NCBI GenBank assembly: GCA_034670065.1
Contig: JAXMOG010000002.1
Location: 310,001 to 374,000 of the forward strand
DNA from: Mesobacterium_A sp034670065
Lineage (GTDB): Bacteria; Pseudomonadota; Alphaproteobacteria; Rhodobacterales; Rhodobacteraceae
Direction of reading: 5' to 3'
Length of the DNA stretch: 64,000 nucleotides
The first letter of the stretch is position 1. Each line of letters begins with the position of its first letter. The notes beneath the pieces are model-generated. The model searched no databases and had not been told where the DNA came from. It saw nothing but the letters and a program-made list of their open reading frames with translations. Position numbers and translations under genes: made by a program. This document shows positions 34,086 through 42,609 of the stretch, one piece after another.

Positions 34086-35819
34086 ATGATCAGTTCTTCG
34101 TCTTTTTCGGATCACGTCAACGAAATTGTAACGGTTGCCGAAGGTGGCCGGACAGGCCGCGACCCTGAGGTCGTCCGGTCTTGGTTGCGTTGTCTGAACG
34201 ACTATAGCCTTGATCCTGAGCATAAGGGCGAAGCCCGGATTGTTCCTGAAAACGTGCTTAAGGAGCATCGTGAAGAAGCGGAAGATCTGATGTCCATTGC
34301 CCGTTTCGGAATGGAAGATCTGTACCGCCGGGTCAATTCAATGGGCTACGTCTTGCTTTTGACAGACAAGAAAGGCGTCACCGTAGATTTTATTGGCGAT
34401 GAAAAAGTCGACCGCGAATTAAAACGCGCGGGCCTTTATATCGGGTCGGAGTGGAGTGAGGATAAAGCCGGAACATGCGGTGTGGGCGCGTGTCTGACCA
34501 CCGGTGAAGCCATCGTGGTTCACCAGACTGATCACTTTGACATGGCGCATTCGCCACTCAGCTGTACGTCCGCCCCGGTCTATGGTGTGGATGGTGAACT
34601 GATCGGTGTTCTTGACGTCTCGTTGCTGATCTCTCCGACCGAGAAATACAGCCAAGCCTTGACGCTTGAAGTGGTTAAATCCTGCGTCCGCCGTATCGAA
34701 CTGGCGAACCTCATGAACTCGCGCAAGGGTGACTGGATCCTACGCATGAACCGCACGTCAGAGTTTCTGGGCGTTGATCCTAGCTGTGCGGTGTCGGTGG
34801 CTGCGGACGGTACGGTTTCTGGCTTGACCCATGACGCGCAAAAGATGTTTGCCTCGGCTCTTGGCACGGATTGGCGCGCCGAGCGGATGGTGGGCCGACC
34901 GTTCGAAGATCTTTTTGAATTCGACTACAATGATCTGCCCTGCTTGCTAAACGCTTCTACGCCCAGCGAACAGGCGTTGGAAACACGCGACGGCCAGATC
35001 ATCTTTGCCAATGTCAGCGCACCTGTCGTCGAACGAAAGCGCGCCGGGGCGGTCAAAATACCGTCTGCGCTGTCACGCCTTCATGGCGGTGATCCATCGC
35101 TTGAAGCCCTGGCTGCCAAAGCGGCCCGTATCGTGGACAAGCAGATCAGTATCATTCTCGAAGGCGAAACCGGCGTGGGCAAGGAATTTGTTGCCCAATC
35201 GTTGCACGACGCGCGCAAGAAAAAAGGCCCATTTGTTGCAATCAACTGCGCTGCCCTGCCTGAGGCACTGATTGAAAGCGAACTGTTCGGCTATGCGCCA
35301 AATTCGTTTACCGGCGCCCACGCGAAGGGCAAAAAGGGCCTTATCGAAAGGGCAAATGGCGGAACGTTGTTCCTTGATGAGATCGGGGATATGCCTTTGG
35401 CACTTCAGGCCCGCCTTTTGCGTGTGCTGGCCGAACGTGAAGTCATGGCCGTTGGTGCCACCAAGCCGGTTGTTGTGGATATCCGGGTTATCTCGGCCTC
35501 GCACCGGAACCTGAAGTCCTTGGTTGAAAGCGGTCAGTTTCGCCAAGATCTGTACTATCGCTTGAACGGTGTGGTTCTAAATGTTCCAGCGCTGCGTGAG
35601 CGCAAGGATAAACACTGGATCATTCGGCAAGTGGCTGCGTTGATATCGAAGGATGATCCGCCGCGGTTCTCCAAGGAGGCCGAAGCAGCCCTGTGTGCCT
35701 ACGCCTGGCCGGGTAACGTGCGCGAAATGATCAATGTTTTTGAGCTGTGCCATGCCTTGTCAGACGGCAATGTGATTTCGGTCGAAGACTTACCCGAACA
35801 GGTCCGATCAACAGTCTGA
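34086..35819 (+). CDS. AcoR-like sigma-54 activator lacking the C-terminal HTH
   Basis: A 577-residue bacterial enhancer-binding protein. The N-terminal half has an AcoR-type sensor (GAF-like) region with AGTCGVGACLTTG and VVHQTDHF. The AAA+ domain has Walker A GETGVGKE (360-367), Walker B LFLDEI (near 431) and WPGNVRE (541-547). The sigma-54 contact loop, usually GAFTGA, is NSFTGA at 406-411. The protein stops 30 residues after WPGNVRE, so the Fis-type HTH that AcoR proteins carry is missing, and the next 145 bp hold only a terminator and a promoter. The ATG at 34086 has GGGAGGAG. It lies between two operons with matching sigma-54 promoters and is their likely activator. Confidence 0.88.
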   Translation: MISSSSFSDHVNEIVTVAEGGRTGRDPEVVRSWLRCLNDYSLDPEHKGEARIVPENVLKEHREEAEDLMSIARFGMEDLYRRVNSMGYVLLLTDKKGVTVDFIGDEKVDRELKRAGLYIGSEWSEDKAGTCGVGACLTTGEAIVVHQTDHFDMAHSPLSCTSAPVYGVDGELIGVLDVSLLISPTEKYSQALTLEVVKSCVRRIELANLMNSRKGDWILRMNRTSEFLGVDPSCAVSVAADGTVSGLTHDAQKMFASALGTDWRAERMVGRPFEDLFEFDYNDLPCLLNASTPSEQALETRDGQIIFANVSAPVVERKRAGAVKIPSALSRLHGGDPSLEALAAKAARIVDKQISIILEGETGVGKEFVAQSLHDARKKKGPFVAINCAALPEALIESELFGYAPNSFTGAHAKGKKGLIERANGGTLFLDEIGDMPLALQARLLRVLAEREVMAVGATKPVVVDIRVISASHRNLKSLVESGQFRQDLYYRLNGVVLNVPALRERKDKHWIIRQVAALISKDDPPRFSKEAEAALCAYAWPGNVREMINVFELCHALSDGNVISVEDLPEQVRSTV

Positions 35820-35851
35820 ACCTCTTGTTCCCGAATGAAATATCTTTCTAG

Positions 35852-35879
35852 CCAACCCCACCGTTTTCGGTGGGGTTGG
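35852..35879 (+). terminator. Terminator-like hairpin after the activator gene
   Basis: A perfect 12-bp stem (arm CCAACCCCACCG) with a TTTT loop, 33 bp past the stop. The tail (TGTTTGT) is only moderately T-rich. Confidence 0.7.
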
Positions 35880-35905
35880 TGTTTGTGGCGCGGCGTTAAC
35901 CAAAT

Positions 35906-35923
35906 TGGCATGAGCGTTGCTTG
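35906..35923 (+). promoter_or_regulatory. Sigma-54 (-24/-12) promoter of the ABC importer operon
   Basis: TGGCAT-GAG-CGTTGCTTG has GG and GC at the correct 10-bp spacing and is nearly the same as the acoX promoter, with CGTTGCTTG shared exactly. It lies 41 bp before the ATG of the solute-binding protein. Confidence 0.85.
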
Positions 35924-35964
35924 TTCCCTTACGTGGCAATCGTTTGCCCATAAGGGAGGATACT

Positions 35965-37593
35965 ATGACAATCAGAAAAACCCCATTCTCAGTGCCGACA
36001 CGACGGGACTTTTTGAGAACATCAACAGCCGCCGTAGCCGCATCCGGTTTGGGAGGACTCGGATCATTTATGGCGTCACCTGCACATGCGATGGCATTCG
36101 CACCGGGTATGACCGGTGGTCCGACTGGCTTTGATGGTGCGGAGAGATTCCAATATAATGGAAACATGTCCGAAGGCCGCGCGATCGAAGGCATCAAAGC
36201 ACTTAAGGCCGCGGGCAAGGCCCCCAAGAAACTGACAATGCTGCTGACAGACGGTGCAATTGGCCAGATCACCAAACCGTTCCCGGATGGCGCGCCTTCA
36301 GCCAAGGAAGTGTGGGAACGTGAAACCGGTATCGAGATCGACATTATCGGAGCCCCCGCAGAAGACATCTTCAAAAAAGTGATGCAAGACGTCACCACCG
36401 GCGATGGAACTTTCGACATCTATACTGGCCCATGGAATTCCACAGGCGATCTGGTGTCGTCTGGTGGCGCCGCCAATTGTTCTGACTATGTTGCCAAGTA
36501 TCAGCCCGACTGGGGTGATCCAGAGCGCGGAACACCAACTCCAGAGATGGAACAGCTGCTGTATACCTATGCAGGTGATTATTACTCATTCTCGCTGGAT
36601 GGTGATTTCCAGACATGGTTCTACCTGAAAGGCATCTATGAGCGCCCCGACGTTCAAGAAGCCTTCATGAAAGAAACTGGTCATGAGCTGAGCACACCTG
36701 ACACTTGGGACGAAGTAGACCGGATTTCGAAGTTCTTCACCGGCAAAGACTTCGGCAACGGTCCGATGTATGGCAATGGCAACTTGATGAGCCCGTTCTG
36801 GGGCCTGGCGACGTTCTATGCGCGTTTCGCATCGATGGATTTCCCGAACTTCCATTTCTTTGATGAAGACGCAAACCCCAATCTGAACAGCGATCTGGGA
36901 ATCCAATGCGCCGAAGAACATGTTCGCTCTTTCGAGTGGAGCCCGCCTGATGCACTAACATTCACCTGGGCCGAAGCGTATGCAACCATGTGGAACCTGC
37001 AAATTCCACACACCGCGATCTATACCAATCTGGTGAAATTCGGTGATGGCTTCAACGCCGATGGCACGCCAAAGTCCAAAGCCACGGGCATGATCGGCAG
37101 CCATTTGCCCGTTGGTCGCCGCCATGGCGATCAGATCAACCGCCGCTCGGTTCTGTACTACCACATCACCGCATGGGTTTCGTCAAAGTCAGCGCATCAA
37201 GAGGCCGCCTATCTGTTCATGCAGTGGCTTAGCTCGACCAGGACTTACACCTGGATGGCAGGCAACCCCGGTGGGTATTTCGACCCTATGCAACAGGCGA
37301 ACTTCAAAGAGCCGCTGGTGGCGTCGACCTACCATGACTACGCGATGGAATCGATCCCAGCGACAATCGCGCGGTCGGTGCCTTCGATCAACTTCGCCGG
37401 ACAGACCGCTTTGGACAACGCTCTGGACGAAGAGCTTCAAGCCGCCATCACCGGTCAGAAAACCGCACGCGAAGCAATGGATGCCGCCCAGAGCAAATGG
37501 GAACGGGTCATCCGCCGACAGAAACGCAACGGAATCGTCGACGCGATTAAGGCAAGCCGGAACACCTGGCCGTCCATCGTCGATCCTGCGTGA
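35965..37593 (+). CDS. Tat-exported ABC solute-binding protein
   Basis: A 542-residue periplasmic binding protein of the family 1 (sugar/polyol) type. It begins with a Tat signal: TRRDFLRTS near residue 12, a hydrophobic stretch, and a likely cleavage at SPAHA near residue 49. It is long for the family and resembles the large binding proteins of glycerol/polyol ABC systems of the GlpV kind only in general. GGGAGGA precedes the ATG. It leads a five-gene importer operon behind a sigma-54 promoter. The ligand is unknown; the context suggests a diol, acetoin or another polyol. Confidence 0.85.
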   Translation: MTIRKTPFSVPTRRDFLRTSTAAVAASGLGGLGSFMASPAHAMAFAPGMTGGPTGFDGAERFQYNGNMSEGRAIEGIKALKAAGKAPKKLTMLLTDGAIGQITKPFPDGAPSAKEVWERETGIEIDIIGAPAEDIFKKVMQDVTTGDGTFDIYTGPWNSTGDLVSSGGAANCSDYVAKYQPDWGDPERGTPTPEMEQLLYTYAGDYYSFSLDGDFQTWFYLKGIYERPDVQEAFMKETGHELSTPDTWDEVDRISKFFTGKDFGNGPMYGNGNLMSPFWGLATFYARFASMDFPNFHFFDEDANPNLNSDLGIQCAEEHVRSFEWSPPDALTFTWAEAYATMWNLQIPHTAIYTNLVKFGDGFNADGTPKSKATGMIGSHLPVGRRHGDQINRRSVLYYHITAWVSSKSAHQEAAYLFMQWLSSTRTYTWMAGNPGGYFDPMQQANFKEPLVASTYHDYAMESIPATIARSVPSINFAGQTALDNALDEELQAAITGQKTAREAMDAAQSKWERVIRRQKRNGIVDAIKASRNTWPSIVDPA

Positions 37594-37613
37594 TCTGATC
37601 ACCCTACATCGTT

Positions 37614-37647
37614 GCCGGACCAACCCGATCTGTGTGTCTGGTCCGGC
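37614..37647 (+). other. Intercistronic stem-loop, binding protein to permease
   Basis: A perfect 9-bp stem GCCGGACCA/TGGTCCGGC with a 16-nt loop and no T tail, located between the binding-protein and permease genes. Such elements often stabilise the upstream mRNA so that the binding protein is made in excess. Confidence 0.55.
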
Positions 37648-37680
37648 GCATTCGCAGTTACAAAAAGGGGGAAGGGGCCG

Positions 37681-38538
37681 ATGAAGGCGTCTCCAGGCGC
37701 TATGGCGCTAAAATATTTCTTTGTTCTGCTGGCGGCAGCCGTTGTGCTGTATCCGCTGCTTTGGATGGTCACGATGGCCTTCAAACCGTACCCGGAATGG
37801 ACAACGGTTTCAGACCTGACTTGGTTCCCACGGAACCCCACGTTGCAGAACTTTGAGTTCATCTTTTTCGGCAGCGCAGAAGGTCTGGTTGTCAGCCTTG
37901 ACCGAACGATAGCGGGCCCTCTGATGGCTAGTTTGGTGACATCTGTCTGCGGCACATTGCTGGCGGTTGTTGCAGGAACGCTGTCGTCCTATGCCGTTGT
38001 CCGTTTCGGTTTGGCGCAAACTTTGCCTCTGTCGGTTTTGCAACTTCGGTTGTTCCCACCACTGGCGGTGATGATCCCCGTGATGGTGATGTGGGCCTTT
38101 ATCGGCGCGGTTGATACCTGGTGGGGCATGTCTCTGATCTATGGGATTGTAACGCTGCCATTCGCGTTCTGGCTTATGAAAACCTTCTTTGAGGAGGTTC
38201 CGGTCGAGATCGAGGACGCGGCACGTGTCTCTGGGTGTTCTTACTGGCGTGTATTCTACCGGATCACGTTGCCGATTGTGAAACCCGGCCTCGCGACCTG
38301 TGCTTTGTTCGTCTTTATTTTGAACTGGTCTGACTATCTGCTGGCGCTGCTACTGACGCAAAAAGAATGGGTCACATTGCCAGTCTATATGGCCACTCTG
38401 ACCTCTGCGATGGGCGGCCAGATGTACGGCATGAAAGCAGCCCTTGGTGTGATCGCCGCCATTCCCCCCGTTGTGTTTGGTCTGATGATCCAAAAACACC
38501 TCGTACGTGGCCTAACTTTCGGAGCACTGAAACAATGA
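37681..38538 (+). CDS. ABC transporter permease (MalG-type)
   Basis: A 285-residue inner-membrane permease with about six TM helices. The ATPase-contact EAA loop reads EIEDAARVSGCSYWRVFYRI, followed by LPIVKPGL. The ATG at 37681 is taken because GGGGGAAGGGG precedes it. It overlaps the next permease gene by 4 bp (ATGA) and pairs with it to form the channel. Confidence 0.88.
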   Translation: MKASPGAMALKYFFVLLAAAVVLYPLLWMVTMAFKPYPEWTTVSDLTWFPRNPTLQNFEFIFFGSAEGLVVSLDRTIAGPLMASLVTSVCGTLLAVVAGTLSSYAVVRFGLAQTLPLSVLQLRLFPPLAVMIPVMVMWAFIGAVDTWWGMSLIYGIVTLPFAFWLMKTFFEEVPVEIEDAARVSGCSYWRVFYRITLPIVKPGLATCALFVFILNWSDYLLALLLTQKEWVTLPVYMATLTSAMGGQMYGMKAALGVIAAIPPVVFGLMIQKHLVRGLTFGALKQ

Positions 38539-39473
38539 CCGATGCGAAAACAAGTGTGGCGCCAAATGAGTCAAAGCGCCTGGGCTACTGGGCTCGGGTT
38601 GCGCGTGACGGCAATAAGATGGGCTTCTGGTTTGTCTTGCCGACGCTGTTACTGTTGCTGTTCATTGTGGTCTTCCCCCTGCTTATGCAGGTCTACCTCA
38701 GCGTTACCTGGTGGACGCCGCTTGAAGGTATCCCATGGTATCGCGCCTGGGAGGTTTTTAACTGGGGCGAAAACTACTGGTATATGCTGACAGATGATCG
38801 GTTCTGGGGCGCGCTGTGGCGGACGGCCTTGATTATGATTGTCGCTGTTCCGGCCCAGTTCTTTCTGGGCATGGCCTTGGCCTATCTGTTCATCGACAAC
38901 TTTCCGGGGCGCAAGATTTTCTACTCAATCATGCTGACACCGATGATGGTTGTTCCTGCGGTGGTTGGGTTGATGTTCTTCCTGCTGTTTCAGGGCACCG
39001 GGCCGGTTAACGCACATCTTGGCTTGCCTGCGGAATTCTCTTGGTTGACGGATGTGAACCGGGCCATGATTTCGGTGATCATTGCCGATATCTGGCAGTG
39101 GACGCCATTGATGTTCCTGATCCTGTTGGCGGGGATGTTAGGGGTGCCGTCTGACCAGCTTTTGGCGGCACGGCTTCTGGGCGGATCGAACTGGCAGAAT
39201 TTCTTCAAAATCATCCTGCCGCGCATGAAAGCAGTGATCATCATCGCTGTGGTTCTGCGGTCGGTGGAGTGTTTCAAGATCTTCGATCTGATCTTCATCA
39301 TGACCAAGGGCGGTCCGGGCGTTCAAACCGAAACGATATCGCTCTTTCTCTACAAACAAACCTTCGGCGAGCTGGAATGGGCCTATGTGGCCACCATCGG
39401 GCTGACAATCCTGATCGTTCTCAGCGTCATCGCTGCCAAGGGTCTGGCCGTCATGGCCAAGAAAAACGGGTGA
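38535..39473 (+). CDS. ABC transporter permease (MalF-type)
   Basis: A 312-residue permease with a cytoplasmic N-terminus, six TM helices and the EAA-type loop LLAARLLGGSNWQNFFKIIL before PRMKAV. The GGPGVQTETIS segment near the C-terminus is typical of sugar-type (CUT1) MalF permeases. Its start overlaps the upstream permease stop; the first ATPase gene follows after 4 bp. Confidence 0.88.
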   Translation: MTDAKTSVAPNESKRLGYWARVARDGNKMGFWFVLPTLLLLLFIVVFPLLMQVYLSVTWWTPLEGIPWYRAWEVFNWGENYWYMLTDDRFWGALWRTALIMIVAVPAQFFLGMALAYLFIDNFPGRKIFYSIMLTPMMVVPAVVGLMFFLLFQGTGPVNAHLGLPAEFSWLTDVNRAMISVIIADIWQWTPLMFLILLAGMLGVPSDQLLAARLLGGSNWQNFFKIILPRMKAVIIIAVVLRSVECFKIFDLIFIMTKGGPGVQTETISLFLYKQTFGELEWAYVATIGLTILIVLSVIAAKGLAVMAKKNG

Positions 39474-39477
39474 CGAC

Positions 39478-40587
39478 ATGTCCTCAATTCAAATCCAAAA
39501 TGTAACCAAGAAGTTCGGCAACTTTACAGCCGTCGAGAACCTGTCACTGGAAATTGAGGAGGGCGAGTTTGTCGCCCTTCTGGGGCCGTCGGGCTGCGGC
39601 AAGACCACAACCATGAACATGATCGCAGGATTGGAAGCCCCGACTGAAGGCGCCATTCTTTTCGACGGTAAAGACAAGTCGGGTTTGCGCATCCAAGATC
39701 GAAATATTGGCTTTGTGTTCCAGAACTACGCGATCTTTACGCATCTGACCGTTTACCGGAACTTGTCTTACGGGCTTGAGGTAAAGAAGGTTGCCAAACC
39801 AGAGATAGAGCGCCGGGTCCGGGCTATGGCGGACCGGATGAGCATTTCGCATCGCCTGGACCAGCCCGCGTCCAGCTTGTCGGTGAACGAGATGCAAAAA
39901 CTGGCGATCGGCCGGTCTGCAATTGTCGAGCCCAGCATCTTTTTGCTCGATGAGCCGCTGTCGAACCTTGATGCAGGTTTTCGCGCCTATATGCGGGCCG
40001 AATTGAAGGTGCTTCAGCACGAATTCGGTCAGACAATGATCTATGTGACCCATGATCAGATCGAAGCAATGAGTCTTGCAGATAAGATTGCGATTATCGA
40101 TCAGGGCAAGCTGATGCAGTACGGCGCGCCACTGGAAATCTACAACAATCCGATGAACCGCTTTGTGGCGAATTTTGTTGGCAGTCCCCGGATGAACCTG
40201 ATCGACGGTGAATTGCGCGACGAAAGCGGCCAGTTGAAATTGATGTTGCACGGCGGCGCTGAAATCCCTTTGGCGGGGCAAGTGAAATCCGACTTCACGA
40301 GCGACAACAACGCTCACAGCGGGTCTTTCGGCATTCGTCCTCAGGATATCTATTTTGGCAGCCGGCGGGGCGATGATGACATCGAAATGCATGGTGTTGT
40401 TGAGGTTTTGGAGAGGGTCGGCCCCAAGCGATTGGCCTACCTCCAGGTCTTGGAGACCGACTTCTTAGCGTTTGACGATCAGGACCAACTGAATGTTGGC
40501 GATGAGGTCCGCTTCTTCCTGCCACCTGACAAAAGCATGGCCTTCAACCTTTCTTCGGGCAAACGTCTGGGAGCATCAGTTCAATGA
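39478..40587 (+). CDS. ABC transporter ATPase with degenerate signature motif
   Basis: A 369-residue CUT1-type ATPase. Walker A is GPSGCGKTT, the Q-loop VFQNYAIF, Walker B IFLLDEPLSNLD and the H-loop THDQ, all intact. The signature usually reading LSGGQ is LSVNEMQ here. A C-terminal TOBE-like domain follows (about residues 240-369). Together with the next ATPase, which has a normal signature, it should form a heterodimer with one normal and one weakened ATP site. It overlaps the next gene by 4 bp. Confidence 0.88.
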   Translation: MSSIQIQNVTKKFGNFTAVENLSLEIEEGEFVALLGPSGCGKTTTMNMIAGLEAPTEGAILFDGKDKSGLRIQDRNIGFVFQNYAIFTHLTVYRNLSYGLEVKKVAKPEIERRVRAMADRMSISHRLDQPASSLSVNEMQKLAIGRSAIVEPSIFLLDEPLSNLDAGFRAYMRAELKVLQHEFGQTMIYVTHDQIEAMSLADKIAIIDQGKLMQYGAPLEIYNNPMNRFVANFVGSPRMNLIDGELRDESGQLKLMLHGGAEIPLAGQVKSDFTSDNNAHSGSFGIRPQDIYFGSRRGDDDIEMHGVVEVLERVGPKRLAYLQVLETDFLAFDDQDQLNVGDEVRFFLPPDKSMAFNLSSGKRLGASVQ

Positions 40588-41645
40588 CCGCAATCGAAAT
40601 CCAGAGTGTCGTAAAGACCTACCCAGAGTTTAAACTGGGACCGATTAATCTTGCGATATCGCAGGGGGAGTTCTTCGGAATTTTCGGTCCCCCATCCAGC
40701 GGGAAAACGTCGATCCTGAAGCTCATTCTGGGTCTTCTGGACCCTGATGAAGGCAAGATTATTCTATCGCAACGCAATGCCGCCGAAATGGATGTGGCCG
40801 AGCGCGATATCTCGATGGTTTTCCAAAACCTGGCCTTATTCCCGCATATGACCGGGCGGGAAAATATCGTGTTTCCTTTGGTGGAAAGCGGAGCGTCCGA
40901 AGCGGCAATTGCGAAGAGCTTGGATTTTGTCTCTGAAGTGCTGCACGTCAGCCATATCTTGCACAAGAACCCAGCTCAGATGTCAGGTGGAGAACGCCAA
41001 CGTATCGCGCTGGGGCGGGCCTTTGCAGCAGACAGCCGTGCCATGTTGTTGGACGAACCGATTGCCGCTCTGGATGCACGCCTGCGCGAAGAAATGCGGG
41101 TCGAGTTGAAGCGTCTTCAGCGCGAAAACAACAAGACATTCGTGTATGTCAGCCATGACGAGGAAGAGGTCATGGCAATTTCGGACCGGGTGGCCGTGGT
41201 GATCGATGGCGCGATTGCCCAAATCGGCACACCCGACGAGGTCTATGGACATCCCAATTCGCTGGAAGTCGCCAAGGTGATTGGCACCCCTCCGATGAAC
41301 CTGTTTCAGGGACGCTTTTCTGACGACGGTCTGTTTTTTGAAAGCGACGGTTTTTCAGACAGGCTTCAAATCATCGGAACCACCAGAAAAGGCGAAACGG
41401 CAACGCTTGGTATTCGCCCCGAAGACATTTGGTTAACTGACGATCCCGGTAAGGTTGGATTGGACGTCACGGTCAGTTCGATCGAGCCATTGGGTGGCTA
41501 CACCATTGTCAACGCCACCCTTGGGCAGCAGATCGTAAAAATCCGCGCGCCAGGCCAAATGCAATTTGAGGATGGGGCGCGGATGCGCGCAACATTCGAC
41601 GAACGCCGCATCCATCTGTTTGACCATGCTGGAGAACGAGTCTAG
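40584..41645 (+). CDS. ABC transporter ATPase (second, canonical)
   Basis: A 353-residue CUT1-type ATPase with Walker A GPPSSGKTS, Q-loop VFQNLALF, signature MSGGERQR, Walker B AMLLDEPIAALD and H-loop SHDEE, then a TOBE-like C-terminal domain. It overlaps the first ATPase gene (ATGA). Two different ATPases with two permeases and a large binding protein match the layout of glycerol importer operons (GlpSTPQV) of rhizobia, though the ligand here is not established. Confidence 0.88.
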   Translation: MTAIEIQSVVKTYPEFKLGPINLAISQGEFFGIFGPPSSGKTSILKLILGLLDPDEGKIILSQRNAAEMDVAERDISMVFQNLALFPHMTGRENIVFPLVESGASEAAIAKSLDFVSEVLHVSHILHKNPAQMSGGERQRIALGRAFAADSRAMLLDEPIAALDARLREEMRVELKRLQRENNKTFVYVSHDEEEVMAISDRVAVVIDGAIAQIGTPDEVYGHPNSLEVAKVIGTPPMNLFQGRFSDDGLFFESDGFSDRLQIIGTTRKGETATLGIRPEDIWLTDDPGKVGLDVTVSSIEPLGGYTIVNATLGQQIVKIRAPGQMQFEDGARMRATFDERRIHLFDHAGERV

Positions 41646-41649
41646 TCAT

Positions 41650-41736
41650 TAGGCAATCTGTTGGGGTGCCTTTCGAGGCTGAGATGCAACGCGCAAACCC
41701 ATTGAACCTGAACCGGTTAGGACCGGCGGAGGAAAC
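41650..41736 (+). promoter_or_regulatory. TPP riboswitch (THI element)
   Basis: The conserved blocks occur in order: GGGGTGCC (from 41662), GGCTGAGAT (41677), ACCC, TTGAACCTGAACCGGTTAG (41702) and ACCGGCGGAGGAAA. These are the pyrimidine- and pyrophosphate-sensor helices of the TPP aptamer. It precedes the whole thiD-to-thiX operon and should lower its expression when TPP is plentiful. The final GGAGGAA can serve as a ribosome site, so control is probably at translation initiation. Confidence 0.95.
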
Positions 41737-41740
41737 AGAA

Positions 41741-41788
41741 ATGGGAGCCTTATTGCGCACCCAAACCATCTGTTCCGTTCCGTTCTGA
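41741..41788 (+). CDS. Possible short upstream ORF behind the TPP riboswitch
   Basis: A 15-codon frame (MGALLRTQTICSVPF) begins 7 bp after GGAGGAA at the 3' edge of the riboswitch and stops 23 bp before the thiD GTG. It has a much better ribosome site than thiD itself. It may couple ribosome entry at the riboswitch to thiD translation. No protein function is implied. Confidence 0.35.
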   Translation: MGALLRTQTICSVPF

Positions 41789-41811
41789 CCCTTTGAAACG
41801 AACGGTGAATA

Positions 41812-42609
41812 GTGGTGACAATCGCTTTGACTATTGCAGGCTCTGACAGCGGCGGCGGTGCCGGGATTCAGGCCGATCTAAAAACCTTCTCCGCGCTTGG
41901 GGTCTATGGCGCCAGCGTCGTAACAGCGGTGACAGCCCAGAATACTCGGGCCGTTACCGCTGTTCACCAAATTCCAGCCGATGTGGTTGCCGCACAGATC
42001 GCTGCTGTGTTGGATGATTTAGACGTGCGGGCGATCAAGATCGGGATGTTGGGAACGCCCGATCTGGTAAAATGCGTTGCGCAGGCCCTGGCGGGCTTTG
42101 ATGGGCCAATCGTGTTGGACCCCGTGATGATCGCCAAGTCCGGGGCTGCGTTGCTGCCTGACGAAAGCGTCGACGCCCTACGACGCCATCTTTTGCCCCA
42201 CACCACGCTTCTGACACCTAACATCCCCGAAGCTGCGCGCCTGTTGGATTGCCATGCCCAAGATCAGGATACAGCTCTGTGCATGCAGGGACAGCAGATC
42301 CGAAAACTGGGCCCAAACGCCGTTCTGATGAAGGGCGGTCATGGCTGTGAGGCCGTTTGCACAGACTGGCTGATCACGGATGAGGATGAAATCGCATTTC
42401 GTGCGCCCAGACTTGGAACAATGAACACCCACGGAACCGGATGTACCTTGTCGTCGGCCATCACTGCTGAATTGGCCAAGGGACAGTCACTGTCACAGGC
42501 CGTTGGCACGGCTCATGGCTGGCTTCATCAGGCGATCCGGGCTGCTGACCGGCTGAATGTGGGGCATGGGCATGGCCCGGTTCATCACTTTCATGAGGTT
42601 TGGCCATGA
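41812..42609 (+). CDS. thiD: HMP/HMP-phosphate kinase ThiD
   Basis: A 265-residue ribokinase-fold kinase that phosphorylates hydroxymethylpyrimidine and its monophosphate for thiamine synthesis. The N-terminal TIAGSDSGGGAGIQADLKTF block and the C-terminal anion hole NTHGTGCTLSSAI are diagnostic. It starts with GTG (41812, or the second GTG at 41815) behind a weak ribosome site, so translation may rely on the preceding short frame. It overlaps thiO by 4 bp. Confidence 0.95.
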   Translation: MVTIALTIAGSDSGGGAGIQADLKTFSALGVYGASVVTAVTAQNTRAVTAVHQIPADVVAAQIAAVLDDLDVRAIKIGMLGTPDLVKCVAQALAGFDGPIVLDPVMIAKSGAALLPDESVDALRRHLLPHTTLLTPNIPEAARLLDCHAQDQDTALCMQGQQIRKLGPNAVLMKGGHGCEAVCTDWLITDEDEIAFRAPRLGTMNTHGTGCTLSSAITAELAKGQSLSQAVGTAHGWLHQAIRAADRLNVGHGHGPVHHFHEVWP

